Assembly (NCBI GenBank): GCA_902798585.1 | Contig: CADBXF010000001.1 | Location: forward strand, 1-64,000 | Direction of reading: 5' to 3' | DNA length: 64,000 nt | Source of the DNA: an uncultured Lachnospiraceae bacterium | GTDB taxonomy: Bacteria > Bacillota > Clostridia > Lachnospirales > Lachnospiraceae | Shown here: positions 16,273-24,552 of the stretch, in pieces | Position numbering within the stretch: position 1 is the stretch's first letter | Layout: every line of letters starts with the position of its first letter | Program-made: the position numbers and the translations under genes | The notes under the pieces: model-generated | What the model was told of the DNA's origin: nothing | What the model saw: the letters and a program-made list of their open reading frames with translations, nothing else | Database searches by the model: none

Positions 16273-17925
16273 TTAAAAATCGTCGTCATCGTCCCAGTCA
16301 TCGTCGAGGTCGGCCTTCGCACCGGAATCGGTCTTCTTTCCGGCCTTTCCCGCACGGTTCTTCGCGGTATACGCCGGTTTCGCCGCGCTGTTCTCCTCTT
16401 CCTCGGTGAGCAACAGTCTCGGATCGAAGGTCTTGTTCATCTCCTCCTCTTCGGCGCGCGCCTCTGCATTCGCGATTCCCGAGGTGCGGCGCTTGTGCTC
16501 GCGCACAAACAGCACAAGGAAAATAATTGTCATCAAAAGCAGCGCAATCATGATTCCGCCGCCGATCTGCTCGCGCGTCGAAAGCGCTCCGAGCATGCCG
16601 CTGCCGCTGTCCGAAGATGCGTCCGGCGTCGTCCGCTCACCACCCGGCACATCCGTGGGCGTGGGCTTCGCTTCCTCTGTCGGCGTAATCTCCGGCGTCG
16701 GCGTAGGGCTCGGCGCATACAATGTCTGCTTAAAGCTCTGAACCGACTGCTCCTTGCGGTCGTACAAATACCAGCCTTCCGTTCCGGACGGGCTGCGCAG
16801 ATAAAGCAGAAGCACATTCGGATCGGAATCGGTCACCCAGGCCTCGCCGTTCGGTCCGAAGACCTGCGAGGTGTCCGGAACAAAACCGTCGGGAACCTCC
16901 ACATCCGCGGGCTTGGGAACCACCGCATACTGATAGCGGAGCGACTCCACCATCTGATAGAGATAAAACTGCCCGTCGCCCGACATCACATAGAACTGTC
17001 CGTCGTCCATCTGCACGAGTTTGGTCGTTCCGTCCCCGCCGGTCGCAACCGCCACCGTGAAGCCCTCAATCTCCGTGGTATCGCCGGTAAAGCCCTCCGG
17101 CAGATCCTTGTTGAATTCATCGAGCAGCGTGAGTTCCTGCTCGCCGACCTTCTTGATCAGTCCCGGCGTCGGCGTCGGTGTCGGCGTCGGTGTCGGCGCC
17201 GGTCCGCGATAGACCGTAAGGGTATATGTCTTCTTCGTCTTTCCGTCCTCTGCGGTGCAGACTACCGTCACCGTGTTGGCGCCCTCTTTGAGGTCCTTGT
17301 TGCCCGACACGCTGACCTTGCCCTTGCCGTCCTCGGACTTCGCCGAAACCGTGAGCGCTGTCACGGCGCCGTCCACATTGACGGAGTACTCCGTGGTATT
17401 CTTGGAAAATGCCGGAGAGAGCGTTCCCTCGCCGACCGAAAGTTTTCCGAGGTTTGCATTGTTCGACGCCTGGTACGGCGGATTGACCGTGACCGTGGCA
17501 TTCTTGACGGAGACGCTGTCGAAGGTGTCGCCGACCGCAGGGTCAAGCGGAAGCACGCTCTCCTTGGAAGCAGCCACGGTAATCGTATAGGTACCGGCCT
17601 TTTTTCCGATAAACTCATAGGTGTAGGTCTTGGATTTACCGGTGATCGAGTAATCGCACTCCCGGAGCGCTCCGTTTACCTTATCGTCCGCCGCATAAGT
17701 GAGCACGGATGCGTCATAGCGCAGAGTGTAGTCGACAACACCAATGTCCGCGGACGCCGATACAACCACCGTTACTTTCACTTTGTTGCCTACCGTACAG
17801 CTTCCGCCGGACGCGGAAATCGGCGCCGTTCCGGAAGCGAAGGCTGTCTTTACGCTGTGTGCCGCGGGCAGCAATGCAATCACTGCCGCAAGCAGCAACG
17901 CCAGCATTTTCTGTCTTGTTTTCAC
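16273..17925 (-). CDS. Membrane-anchored cohesin-domain surface protein
   Basis: 550 residues from a GTG start. A signal peptide (about 1-31, MLALLLAAVIALLPAAHS) is followed by a cohesin-like beta-sandwich (about 33-147: GNKVKVTVVVSASADIGVVDYTLRYD). Next is a cadherin-like beta-sandwich (about 151-241, ending TYTLTVYR), then a Thr-Pro linker, a unique ~150-residue domain and a second Thr-Pro linker. A membrane helix (456-475) and a 75-residue acidic cytoplasmic tail ending in a run of Asp complete the protein. Cohesins bind dockerins, and the next gene encodes a dockerin protein. The natural reading is that this protein holds the neighbouring cell-wall hydrolase at the membrane; that is inference from adjacency and domains. 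Confidence 0.75.
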   Translation of the reverse strand: MKTRQKMLALLLAAVIALLPAAHSVKTAFASGTAPISASGGSCTVGNKVKVTVVVSASADIGVVDYTLRYDASVLTYAADDKVNGALRECDYSITGKSKTYTYEFIGKKAGTYTITVAASKESVLPLDPAVGDTFDSVSVKNATVTVNPPYQASNNANLGKLSVGEGTLSPAFSKNTTEYSVNVDGAVTALTVSAKSEDGKGKVSVSGNKDLKEGANTVTVVCTAEDGKTKKTYTLTVYRGPAPTPTPTPTPTPGLIKKVGEQELTLLDEFNKDLPEGFTGDTTEIEGFTVAVATGGDGTTKLVQMDDGQFYVMSGDGQFYLYQMVESLRYQYAVVPKPADVEVPDGFVPDTSQVFGPNGEAWVTDSDPNVLLLYLRSPSGTEGWYLYDRKEQSVQSFKQTLYAPSPTPTPEITPTEEAKPTPTDVPGGERTTPDASSDSGSGMLGALSTREQIGGGIMIALLLMTIIFLVLFVREHKRRTSGIANAEARAEEEEMNKTFDPRLLLTEEEENSAAKPAYTAKNRAGKAGKKTDSGAKADLDDDWDDDDDF

Positions 17926-17966
17926 TTCTGTCCCCCCGAATGTTCAATTGAGCTTTCGCTCTCGTA

Positions 17967-20333
17967 TTAGGGCTGTTTTATCAATGCGATTCCCATGATG
18001 TGTCTCCGCATGTAAAGAAGATCGGACGCATTGATTTCACCGTCGTTCTTCACATCCGCCGCTTTCGCAGCCGGCCCCTTCAAACTGCTGATTCCGAGAA
18101 TATGACGCCGGAGATACAGCAAATCCGTCGCGTTGATGGCTCCGTCGCCGTTGGAATCTCCGTAGATAATCACCGGAATGCAGAAATCATCGGTCTTGAG
18201 ACACCAGCCGGTTCCGACGATTCCGCTCGTCACCGGTTCTCCTGCGGCGTTGAGCACCTGAACCTTCGAGCTTCCCGTCACCGTGATTCCGGAGAGGAAT
18301 GTCTCCACCTTCGTATCGAGAGGAACCCCGACGATTTGCTCCTCCGTCAGATTGTAAAGCGACGACACAATCGACTCTGTAGTCTCCTTGCGGAATACAT
18401 TGATTGTGTATGTTATCACTTTGCCGTTTCCGGCCTTGCACTCGATCTTGATTGCGTTTTCACCGTATTTCAGGTTCACCTTGCCGGCGCCGCTTACCTT
18501 CGTCGTGTCCGCGATGGCCTTCGCCGTAATCGTTACGGAGGCGATTCCGGGACCCACGACAAGGTCATAGGAGAGCGTCTTGTAGTCAAAATCCGGTGTG
18601 ATGTCCTGATCGACAACGCTCAGCTCTTTGAGATATCCGTTCGGATTGCCGTTGTCAATCGGCCTCTGGCAGGCCTTCTCGGGCATTCCGTTATACACGG
18701 GGATGCTGAACACGAAAGGAATGTCCAAAACCTCGGGATTTGCCTTCGGATTCAGGTTCGAGTAGTACAGGTCCGCCTCCTGATACGGCGCCGTAACATT
18801 CGTCATATACTGATGGCGGTAGGTACTGTTCGATGTCACATTGAATTTCTGAAGATACAGCGAATCCTGCCCCTTGGCGACAACATAGTCGGCGCCGAGT
18901 GTTACGGCGCCGCCGATAATCGCTTTGCGCCGGGTATTCCACGGTCTCTGGTCCGAGACTTCCTTGCCGTTGATTTCGAATTTCTTCTCGTTCCCTCTCG
19001 CAAAGCTCAAGCCTGCAGTAACCGGGTTGCTTCCGTTAGCGCCGAAGTTGTAATAATTATAGTACCCGGTGGAGCCGTTGATGATGGAGGAGGTGTTTTC
19101 CGGTCTGCGACCGACCTCCTGGAAAATGCGTGCCGCAAGGAAGTACGGACTCACTCCGGAAATCTCCGCGGCCTCCATCAAAACCTCGGCATAGGTGATG
19201 TTCTCGCCCTTGATGGTTCCTTCCATGTGGGAACCCGCCAGCATGCTTTGAACGCCCTCCAGCGTGTGGAGCTGCGGGTCGAAGGACTGCTGCTCGAACA
19301 TAAACACAGCCTTCTCTCCCAGGAAATTGCGCGGGTCCAGGCAGTACATCAATATTTCTTTCGAGGCGGCGTTCCAGTTGCCGCCGTCGTAGGTAGTAAA
19401 GCCGCCGTCGTTGCCGTCGGCGTTCATCCAGAGGTAATTCCCCGGGTCCGTTGACTTCCATGAAGTCGGAAATGCCTTGTTGACAAGACTTTGGTCCGAA
19501 CTGTATTCCGCTGCCACCACATCCGACCACGAGAGTCCGGTTTTCCGGGCCTTGAATGTCCAGTTCGGATGTTGCTGATGGAGGATTCGGAGCGGTTCCC
19601 AATACGATTCCGGGAAGCCCTGCTTCCGCAGGTACTCCGTGTACTCCAGATACTCCGGGTCCTCGCGCACAAAATCCGTATATTTGGCGGCATAATCTCT
19701 GGCGACATATCCGACGATGCCGGTCTGTCCCCGGTAGTCAACGCGAATCTTGCACCACCAGCACTCCGATCCGTCGCTGTACTTGCCGATATATTTCTCC
19801 TCAAGAATGCGGAACGGCGTTCCGGGCGTCAGCTGAACCGCATATCCTTTGCTGTCCTTTACCGCGTTCGGCACCTCGTAGGTGCTCTTCGGATACCGTT
19901 CCCGCACATTGAGCTCCGAAGCGACATTGGCGTATGCCGCCTGTCCCTCCGGCGTCGGGGTCGGTGTGGGCGAGTCCGTCGGTATCGGGGTCGGCGATTC
20001 CGAAGGTGTGGGCGAATCGCCCGGCGTCTCCGTGGGCTTCGGCGTCTCGGTCAGGTCCGGTTCCTCGGGAGTAAGCTCCGGTGTCGGATTCACGGGCGGC
20101 GTATTCTCGGGAGTGACATCGGGATCGGGCGTCGGCGTAAGCTCGCCTCCGTTGCCCCCGCCCGGGTCCTCGCCGTTCTTATCGCCGCCTTCGCCGGTGT
20201 CGTCAGTCTCCCCGGCGATGGCCGTTTTCACGGAGAAGAGAGCATTTTCCGCGGGCACGGCAAATAGAGTCACCGCCATCGTGAGCGCCAACAGCCAGGT
20301 CCATATGCGGTTGTCTCTTCGCTTTCTGTTCAT
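17967..20333 (-). CDS. Secreted SH3/glucosaminidase/cadherin-like/dockerin protein (autolysin-like)
   Basis: 788 residues. A signal peptide (about 1-40) and a Gly/Asp/Thr-Pro linker to about 130 lead into an SH3-like domain (about 135-220: LNVRERYPKS, GQTGIVGYVARDYA). A glucosaminidase domain (about 225-520) has the helix SGVSPYFLAARIFQEVG, with Glu406 matching the catalytic Glu of GH73/LytG-type enzymes. A cadherin-like sandwich (about 565-650) follows, and then a two-repeat dockerin (725-785). The dockerin repeats are GDSNGDGAINATDLLYLRRH and DVKNDGEINASDLLYMRRH. It should cut peptidoglycan glycan strands and dock onto a cohesin. It is 41 nt upstream of the cohesin gene, so the two are probably co-transcribed. 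Confidence 0.85.
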   Translation of the reverse strand: MNRKRRDNRIWTWLLALTMAVTLFAVPAENALFSVKTAIAGETDDTGEGGDKNGEDPGGGNGGELTPTPDPDVTPENTPPVNPTPELTPEEPDLTETPKPTETPGDSPTPSESPTPIPTDSPTPTPTPEGQAAYANVASELNVRERYPKSTYEVPNAVKDSKGYAVQLTPGTPFRILEEKYIGKYSDGSECWWCKIRVDYRGQTGIVGYVARDYAAKYTDFVREDPEYLEYTEYLRKQGFPESYWEPLRILHQQHPNWTFKARKTGLSWSDVVAAEYSSDQSLVNKAFPTSWKSTDPGNYLWMNADGNDGGFTTYDGGNWNAASKEILMYCLDPRNFLGEKAVFMFEQQSFDPQLHTLEGVQSMLAGSHMEGTIKGENITYAEVLMEAAEISGVSPYFLAARIFQEVGRRPENTSSIINGSTGYYNYYNFGANGSNPVTAGLSFARGNEKKFEINGKEVSDQRPWNTRRKAIIGGAVTLGADYVVAKGQDSLYLQKFNVTSNSTYRHQYMTNVTAPYQEADLYYSNLNPKANPEVLDIPFVFSIPVYNGMPEKACQRPIDNGNPNGYLKELSVVDQDITPDFDYKTLSYDLVVGPGIASVTITAKAIADTTKVSGAGKVNLKYGENAIKIECKAGNGKVITYTINVFRKETTESIVSSLYNLTEEQIVGVPLDTKVETFLSGITVTGSSKVQVLNAAGEPVTSGIVGTGWCLKTDDFCIPVIIYGDSNGDGAINATDLLYLRRHILGISSLKGPAAKAADVKNDGEINASDLLYMRRHIMGIALIKQP

Positions 20334-20366
20334 AGTCCTTCGTGTGGCAAATCCTTACTCAAACGG

Positions 20367-21215
20367 TCACTTGCCGAGCGGCCATTCAATCTCACCTTCA
20401 AAAACCGTCTCCGCAGGGCCGGTCATGTAGACGCGGTCCTCCGCACGGTCATAGCGGATGCGGAGATCCCCGCCGAGCAGATGCACAAGCACCTCATCGT
20501 CCGTCAGACCGAGCAGTCCGCAGGCGTACGCAGATGCGCACGCGCCGGTTCCGCAGGCCATCGTCTCGCCGGATCCGCGCTCCCAGACGCGCATATTGAT
20601 CTCGCCGCGTCCGAGCACCTCGATAAATTCCGTATTTACTCCCTCGGGAAAGAGGGGATTGTGTTCCATCTGTCTTCCGAGCTCCTCAACCGGTGTTTCG
20701 GCCGTGCTCGCAACGGGAATAACCGCGTGCGGATTGCCCATGGATACCGCGGTAAATCCGAACTTCCGCCCGGAGAGCTCTATCGGCCGGTCGATTGCAG
20801 GCTCCGCCGCCGCGAGCGGAATCACTGCCGGCGACACCGAAGGGTTGCCCATGTCCACCGTCACCTCGCGGACTTTGCCGTCGCTTACGCAGAGCGAAAG
20901 GTGCTTGATGCCGGAGAGCGTCTCGACGGTAATCTCCGTCTTATCGGTCAGCCCCTTGTCGTAGACGAATTTGCCGACGCAGCGGATTCCGTTGCCGCAC
21001 ATCCGCCCCTGGCTTCCGTCGAGGTTGTACATCTCCATATAAAAGTCGGCCGTTTCGCTTCGCTTAATCAGGATGATTCCGTCGCCGCCGATTCCCTTGT
21101 GGCGGTCGCTCATCCACACTGCCGCAGCCGCGCTGTCCGGGAGCGGCTCCTTCGTGCAGTCGAAATATACATAGTCATTGCCGCAGCCGTGCATCTTCGT
21201 AAAATGCCGCTTCAT
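20367..21215 (-). CDS. dapF: Diaminopimelate epimerase
   Basis: 282 residues. Converts LL- to meso-diaminopimelate for lysine and peptidoglycan synthesis. Both catalytic cysteines are present: Cys73 in RMCGNGIRC and Cys221 in ETMACGTGACAS. The start MKRHFTKMHGCGNDYVYFDC is canonical. It lies 33 nt upstream of the dockerin-hydrolase gene with its own promoter, so cell-wall precursor synthesis and cell-wall cleavage may share a transcript. Confidence 0.97.
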   Translation of the reverse strand: MKRHFTKMHGCGNDYVYFDCTKEPLPDSAAAAVWMSDRHKGIGGDGIILIKRSETADFYMEMYNLDGSQGRMCGNGIRCVGKFVYDKGLTDKTEITVETLSGIKHLSLCVSDGKVREVTVDMGNPSVSPAVIPLAAAEPAIDRPIELSGRKFGFTAVSMGNPHAVIPVASTAETPVEELGRQMEHNPLFPEGVNTEFIEVLGRGEINMRVWERGSGETMACGTGACASAYACGLLGLTDDEVLVHLLGGDLRIRYDRAEDRVYMTGPAETVFEGEIEWPLGK

Positions 21216-21272
21216 TTTCCGTCTCCTTCAAAGCCCGCAGAGGGGCGCAAAATCTCATAATAAACCATTCTC

Positions 21273-21301
21273 ATTGTATTCCGAACGGTGTCAAATGTCA
21301 A
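21273..21301 (-). promoter_or_regulatory. dapF promoter
   Basis: TTGACA (21296-21301), 17 bp, TACAAT (21273-21278) on the minus strand. A second overlapping TTGACA lies 8 bp further in. Confidence 0.75.
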
Positions 21302-21361
21302 GAATTGTTGCATTCTCCCTCATTTTTCAAGGGTTTCCGCGCGGCTCTTGCCTTGAAGTAA

Positions 21362-21390
21362 TTGACTTTTTCTTGCGATACTGCTATACT
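21362..21390 (+). promoter_or_regulatory. Promoter of the lipoprotein gene at 21467
   Basis: TTGACT (21362-21367), 17-bp spacer, TATACT (21385-21390). It is divergent from the dapF promoter; the hairpin-prone segment CCCGCGTGTACGGGCG follows in the leader. Confidence 0.8.
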
Positions 21391-21466
21391 TCGCTTTAGT
21401 ACCATTGCCCGCGTGTACGGGCGAAAATGGTAAGATTTGCAGATTATTTCAAGGAGGATATGTCAT

Positions 21467-22267
21467 ATGAGAAAGTTTCTTGCACTGTTTCTGACCGTTG
21501 TCTGCATCGTCGGCCTTCTGTCCGCCTGCGGTAACGCGTCCGACAACAAAACGGAATCGACCACACCCACGGCTACCGCGACTCCGGCGCCTACCAACAC
21601 GCCGACTCCTTCTCCTACTCCTACCCCGGATCCGAATTGCTTCTTCAAGAGCGATTTCGATTCCAAGCCCGTAGGTCAGGTTGTAGATGCTTACGAATTT
21701 GCGGACGCTCTCACGGGTGAGCTTGCTTACATGCTCTTCAACGCTGTAGGAAGCGGCATGGCGGATTTCGGTGCAGGCAAAGGCAAGGACGGCACGAACT
21801 GCCTCGTTGCAACCGGCAGAACCGCTACCTGGAACGGTATCGCATTGAATGTCGGCGAGCAGTATTTCGGCAAGGGCCTCAAGGTCAGCTTTGATGTTTC
21901 CGCTACTTCTCTGAAGGAAGAGGATACCTCGATGGATATCTCTCTTACGACGAAGTTCCAGGTTATCAATCCGAAGACCGGCAACGCCGGCATGGTTTAT
22001 CCTGAGTACAACCGTGTTGTTGTTACTTCCGAGAACGGTGCGTGGGTACACGGCGAAGGCGTTGTCTTCTTCCCGTCCGATATCATCGTTGACCCGGAGA
22101 ACTCGGGCACGACTCCTCAGATTTACTTTGAGAGTCCGTCCGGCAAGGGCAAGGAAGACATCCTCATCGACAATGTTGAGTTCACCGTAATCGACGGTGT
22201 CGGCGACTATGCTGCATTCCTGGCTTACTGGGAAGAGCACAAGCCTGTCGAGGATGATGCTGAGTAA
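21467..22267 (+). CDS. Lipoprotein with carbohydrate-binding-like beta-sandwich
   Basis: 266 residues from the ATG at 21467, behind AAGGAGG; the in-frame extension to 21437 has no site. The lipobox is LLSAC (Cys about 21). A Thr-Pro linker leads into a single ~200-residue domain. That domain starts NCFFKSDFDSKPVGQ and ends with ILIDNVEFTVI, the layout of CBM4/9/22-like jelly rolls. Codon use is noticeably less GC-biased than in the neighbours (many GTT and GCT codons), which suggests high expression. It is probably surface-exposed; the ligand is unknown. It resembles the next gene in architecture, so the two may be diverged paralogs. Confidence 0.75.
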   Translation: MRKFLALFLTVVCIVGLLSACGNASDNKTESTTPTATATPAPTNTPTPSPTPTPDPNCFFKSDFDSKPVGQVVDAYEFADALTGELAYMLFNAVGSGMADFGAGKGKDGTNCLVATGRTATWNGIALNVGEQYFGKGLKVSFDVSATSLKEEDTSMDISLTTKFQVINPKTGNAGMVYPEYNRVVVTSENGAWVHGEGVVFFPSDIIVDPENSGTTPQIYFESPSGKGKEDILIDNVEFTVIDGVGDYAAFLAYWEEHKPVEDDAE

Positions 22268-22293
22268 TATTTCCTGAGAAACCCGAACTTGAC

Positions 22294-22321
22294 AGGAGTG
22301 GCTTTCGGGCCACTCCTTTCT
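22294..22321 (+). terminator. Hairpin terminator between the two lipoprotein genes
   Basis: The stem AGGAGTGGC (22294-22302) / GCCACTCCT (22309-22317) with loop TTTCGG is followed by TTCTTG. The U-tract is weak, so some read-through into the second lipoprotein gene, 20 nt on, is likely. Confidence 0.65.
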
Positions 22322-22337
22322 TGTCGGAGGAGGCCCG

Positions 22338-23417
22338 ATGAAGCAGAGAACCGACAAATGCACACGAAACCGCCGTACGGCGGCAGGGCGGGCGCCCGCT
22401 GCGCTTCTCCTGTCGCTTCTTTTCGTTATGACGGTCGTGCTTTTCGCCGGATGCTCCGACCTTCCCGGCTCGGAGGATCTCACCGCGACCCCGCAGATTA
22501 CGGTGCCGCCGACTTCTGCACCGACGCTTTCGGTGACGATGACTCCCTCTCTGACACCGGCCGTTCCGACTCCGACGAAGTCGATTGACCTCTCCTCCGT
22601 GACGGACGGAGGATGTAACGCATGCGCCTCCTGGAACCCGGACGGAACGCTTGACAAGGCGGCCTCTGCCGAAGTCGGTGCCCTGATTTACGCAAACAAC
22701 TTCGAGCGCGACCGCGGCAACCGTCTCGCACCCGGCAACTCCTGCAACGAAGCGGATGTCTATGCCACCGACGCCATCGCGTACGACGGCCTGTACTCCT
22801 ATAAGATTTCCCGCAGAAAACAGGATTACCACGGCTTAAGCGGCCTCGGTTTCCGCCTCGACGAGCGAAACGGCCTCTGCTACGCCGATCTTGTCGGAAA
22901 GACAATTCGCATCGACTGTCGCGTGCTTTACACCGACGAGGGCTTCGGCGTGGAGGACACCTTCTGCTTCGCGCTGTTCGACGCATACCACACGAACCGC
23001 TACCGCGATTACCAATACAATCCGAAGGACGGCGAGATTTTGCGGGATAAAAACGGCAACATCCTCTACGAGGTTCGGGACCGTTTTCTTCTTGCAGACA
23101 CCTACCCCGTGCGCGCCGATCAGTGGACGCCGTGCACCTTCTATGTAAAAATCACGGAGACCGATTTTACGGACGGATGCCTTCTCCTCGGAACCATCGG
23201 GGAGACCCGCAACACCGTCGGTCTGTATTGCTCCTACTACATCGACAATCTCACAATCACGGTCGTTCCGGACGAGGAGATGCCGCGTCACTCGATGTTT
23301 AAGCGCCTCGTTCTGCGCCGCGTCACACCGGCGGAGGACGATGCCGATTTCGTGCTGCGGCCGGTTCCGGAGGAGTCCGATGAGACGCCTGAGGACGACG
23401 CATCCGATTCCGAGTGA
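22338..23417 (+). CDS. Second lipoprotein with carbohydrate-binding-like domain
   Basis: 359 residues behind CGGAGGAGG. After a basic N-terminus, a hydrophobic core (AALLLSLLFVMTVVLF) leads to the lipobox FAGC (Cys about 39). A Thr-Pro linker runs to about residue 85. The folded domain (about 105-325) starts VGALIYANNFERDRGNRLAP and ends SYYIDNLTITVVP, the same plan as the preceding lipoprotein. The C-terminus is acidic (EESDETPEDDASDSE). It probably binds a glycan at the cell surface. There is no catalytic motif that I recognise. Confidence 0.72.
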   Translation: MKQRTDKCTRNRRTAAGRAPAALLLSLLFVMTVVLFAGCSDLPGSEDLTATPQITVPPTSAPTLSVTMTPSLTPAVPTPTKSIDLSSVTDGGCNACASWNPDGTLDKAASAEVGALIYANNFERDRGNRLAPGNSCNEADVYATDAIAYDGLYSYKISRRKQDYHGLSGLGFRLDERNGLCYADLVGKTIRIDCRVLYTDEGFGVEDTFCFALFDAYHTNRYRDYQYNPKDGEILRDKNGNILYEVRDRFLLADTYPVRADQWTPCTFYVKITETDFTDGCLLLGTIGETRNTVGLYCSYYIDNLTITVVPDEEMPRHSMFKRLVLRRVTPAEDDADFVLRPVPEESDETPEDDASDSE

Positions 23418-23438
23418 TTTTTCTTTTCGAACACAACG

Positions 23439-23476
23439 AAAAACGACACCGCCGAAAAGCGATGTCGTTTTTGTTT
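23439..23476. terminator. Bidirectional terminator between the lipoproteins and acpP
   Basis: The stem AAAAACGACA (23439-23448) / TGTCGTTTTT (23463-23472) has A- and T-runs on both sides. It serves the plus-strand lipoprotein gene and, from the other side, acpP. Confidence 0.8.
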
Positions 23477-23555
23477 TCTTATGTTGTTGTCGGCACTCCA
23501 CAGGGAATCACCACCGGGCCTCTGCCCGCACCGCCGACTTTCACCGATTCCGCAA

Positions 23556-23786
23556 TTACTCGATTCCGTTCGCTGCAAGGTACTCAATCACATCGCCGAT
23601 CGTGCGGATACCGTCAAGGTCCTCCGGCTGAATCTCGATGCCGAACTCGTCCTCAAGTGCGGTAACTACCTCGTACAGATCGAGAGAGTCGATGCGAAGG
23701 TCATCGCGGAACGATGTCTCCTCCGTCACTCCGGTAACATCGATGGAAAGCTGATTCTGAAGGATCTCCAAAATTTTCTCGAACAT
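23556..23786 (-). CDS. acpP: Acyl carrier protein
   Basis: 76 residues. Carries acyl chains on a phosphopantetheine arm. The attachment Ser lies in RIDSLDLYE (about residue 34). The helix ALEDEFGIEIQPEDLDGIRTIGD is typical. It starts behind AAAGGAG. It stands alone rather than in a fab cluster, so it may be the housekeeping ACP or a second, dedicated one. Confidence 0.95.
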   Translation of the reverse strand: MFEKILEILQNQLSIDVTGVTEETSFRDDLRIDSLDLYEVVTALEDEFGIEIQPEDLDGIRTIGDVIEYLAANGIE

Positions 23787-23812
23787 ATGTATCTCCTTTA
23801 GTGATAGATAAC

Positions 23813-23863
23813 CGGTACACTTCGTACCGCTTGAATCATATTCCTATGCGTTGCTTTTGTCAA
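23813..23863 (-). promoter_or_regulatory. acpP promoter with leader palindrome
   Basis: TTGACA (23858-23863), 17 bp, TATGAT (23835-23840) on the minus strand. A CGGTAC/GTACCG inverted repeat (23813-23818 / 23824-23829) lies where transcription starts and could be an operator. Confidence 0.7.
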
Positions 23864-23962
23864 CAGATTTTCACAGCATTTTTATGCGGATTACCGAAGG
23901 CTTCCGAATCGTGTCAAACTGTCCGTCAAACCGATGCGATTCGCAACCGGCCGGAACCGCTC

Positions 23963-24427
23963 TCAATGCATCGGGCCGCCGTCGGGACCGTCGTCGGGAC
24001 CGTCGTCAAAATCCGGCATATCGGGGATTCCGTCGCCGTCCATATCGTGCATCGGCATGCCGCCGCCCATGATTCCGTAGAACTCCTTGCCGACAACCTT
24101 CTTCTCGTTGCGGACCGCTTCCACGAGCTGCGAAATCAACTGCTTCACCTGCTTCGGATGCTTGATATTCTTGAGCTCAATCATCTTCTGCGTATCGACG
24201 CGGCTGAACACCTGCACCGTGCCCGTGCCGAAAATCTTCTGCAGAAATGTGCGAATCAGACGGACATCCACGATACGATACAGAAGCGTCTCATCGTATG
24301 TCGTTTTGAAGAAGCCGACATCGAGATTGAGGTGCTCCCTCGTCACGGAATATCTGGTAAACGAGAACGGAAACCACATCCAGTGCTTTCTGTCCTTCCA
24401 CAAGATTTCTTCCTGTTGTAATTCCAT
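23963..24427 (-). CDS. PH-domain (bPH2/DUF304-like) protein with Asp/Gly/Pro-rich tail
   Basis: 154 residues. Residues about 10-110 match the bacterial PH fold seen in YdbT/YdbS-like proteins: FTRYSVTREHLNLDVGFFKT, YRIVDVRLIRTFLQKIFGTG and IELKNIKHPKQVKQLISQLV. There is no membrane helix, unlike most YdbT proteins. The tail has GGGMPMHDMDGDGIPDMPD and further Asp-Gly-Pro repeats, resembling thrombospondin type 3 calcium loops. The ATG at 24427 follows GGAGG. Its function is unknown; the gene stands alone. Confidence 0.75.
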   Translation of the reverse strand: MELQQEEILWKDRKHWMWFPFSFTRYSVTREHLNLDVGFFKTTYDETLLYRIVDVRLIRTFLQKIFGTGTVQVFSRVDTQKMIELKNIKHPKQVKQLISQLVEAVRNEKKVVGKEFYGIMGGGMPMHDMDGDGIPDMPDFDDGPDDGPDGGPMH

Positions 24428-24552
24428 ATCCCCTTCCTCCCTTTCGGATGATCGCCGGCTCGTGCATTCACCGAATCCGGCGGATTAATCACAAGTTCAT
24501 TATATCGTGGCAGCGCGGAAAATACAACCATTTTTCGCGCGCTCCTGAGCCG

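Noticed and set aside
14032..17970. 1312-codon open frame on the plus strand
   Set aside because: It is antisense to the M16 protease and cohesin genes, has no ribosome binding site, and is rich in Arg/His/Leu as expected for the complement of GC-rich genes.
16273..20333. A classical cellulosome locus
   Set aside because: Only one cohesin and one dockerin are present, with no glycoside hydrolases for plant polysaccharides; the dockerin partner is a cell-wall hydrolase.
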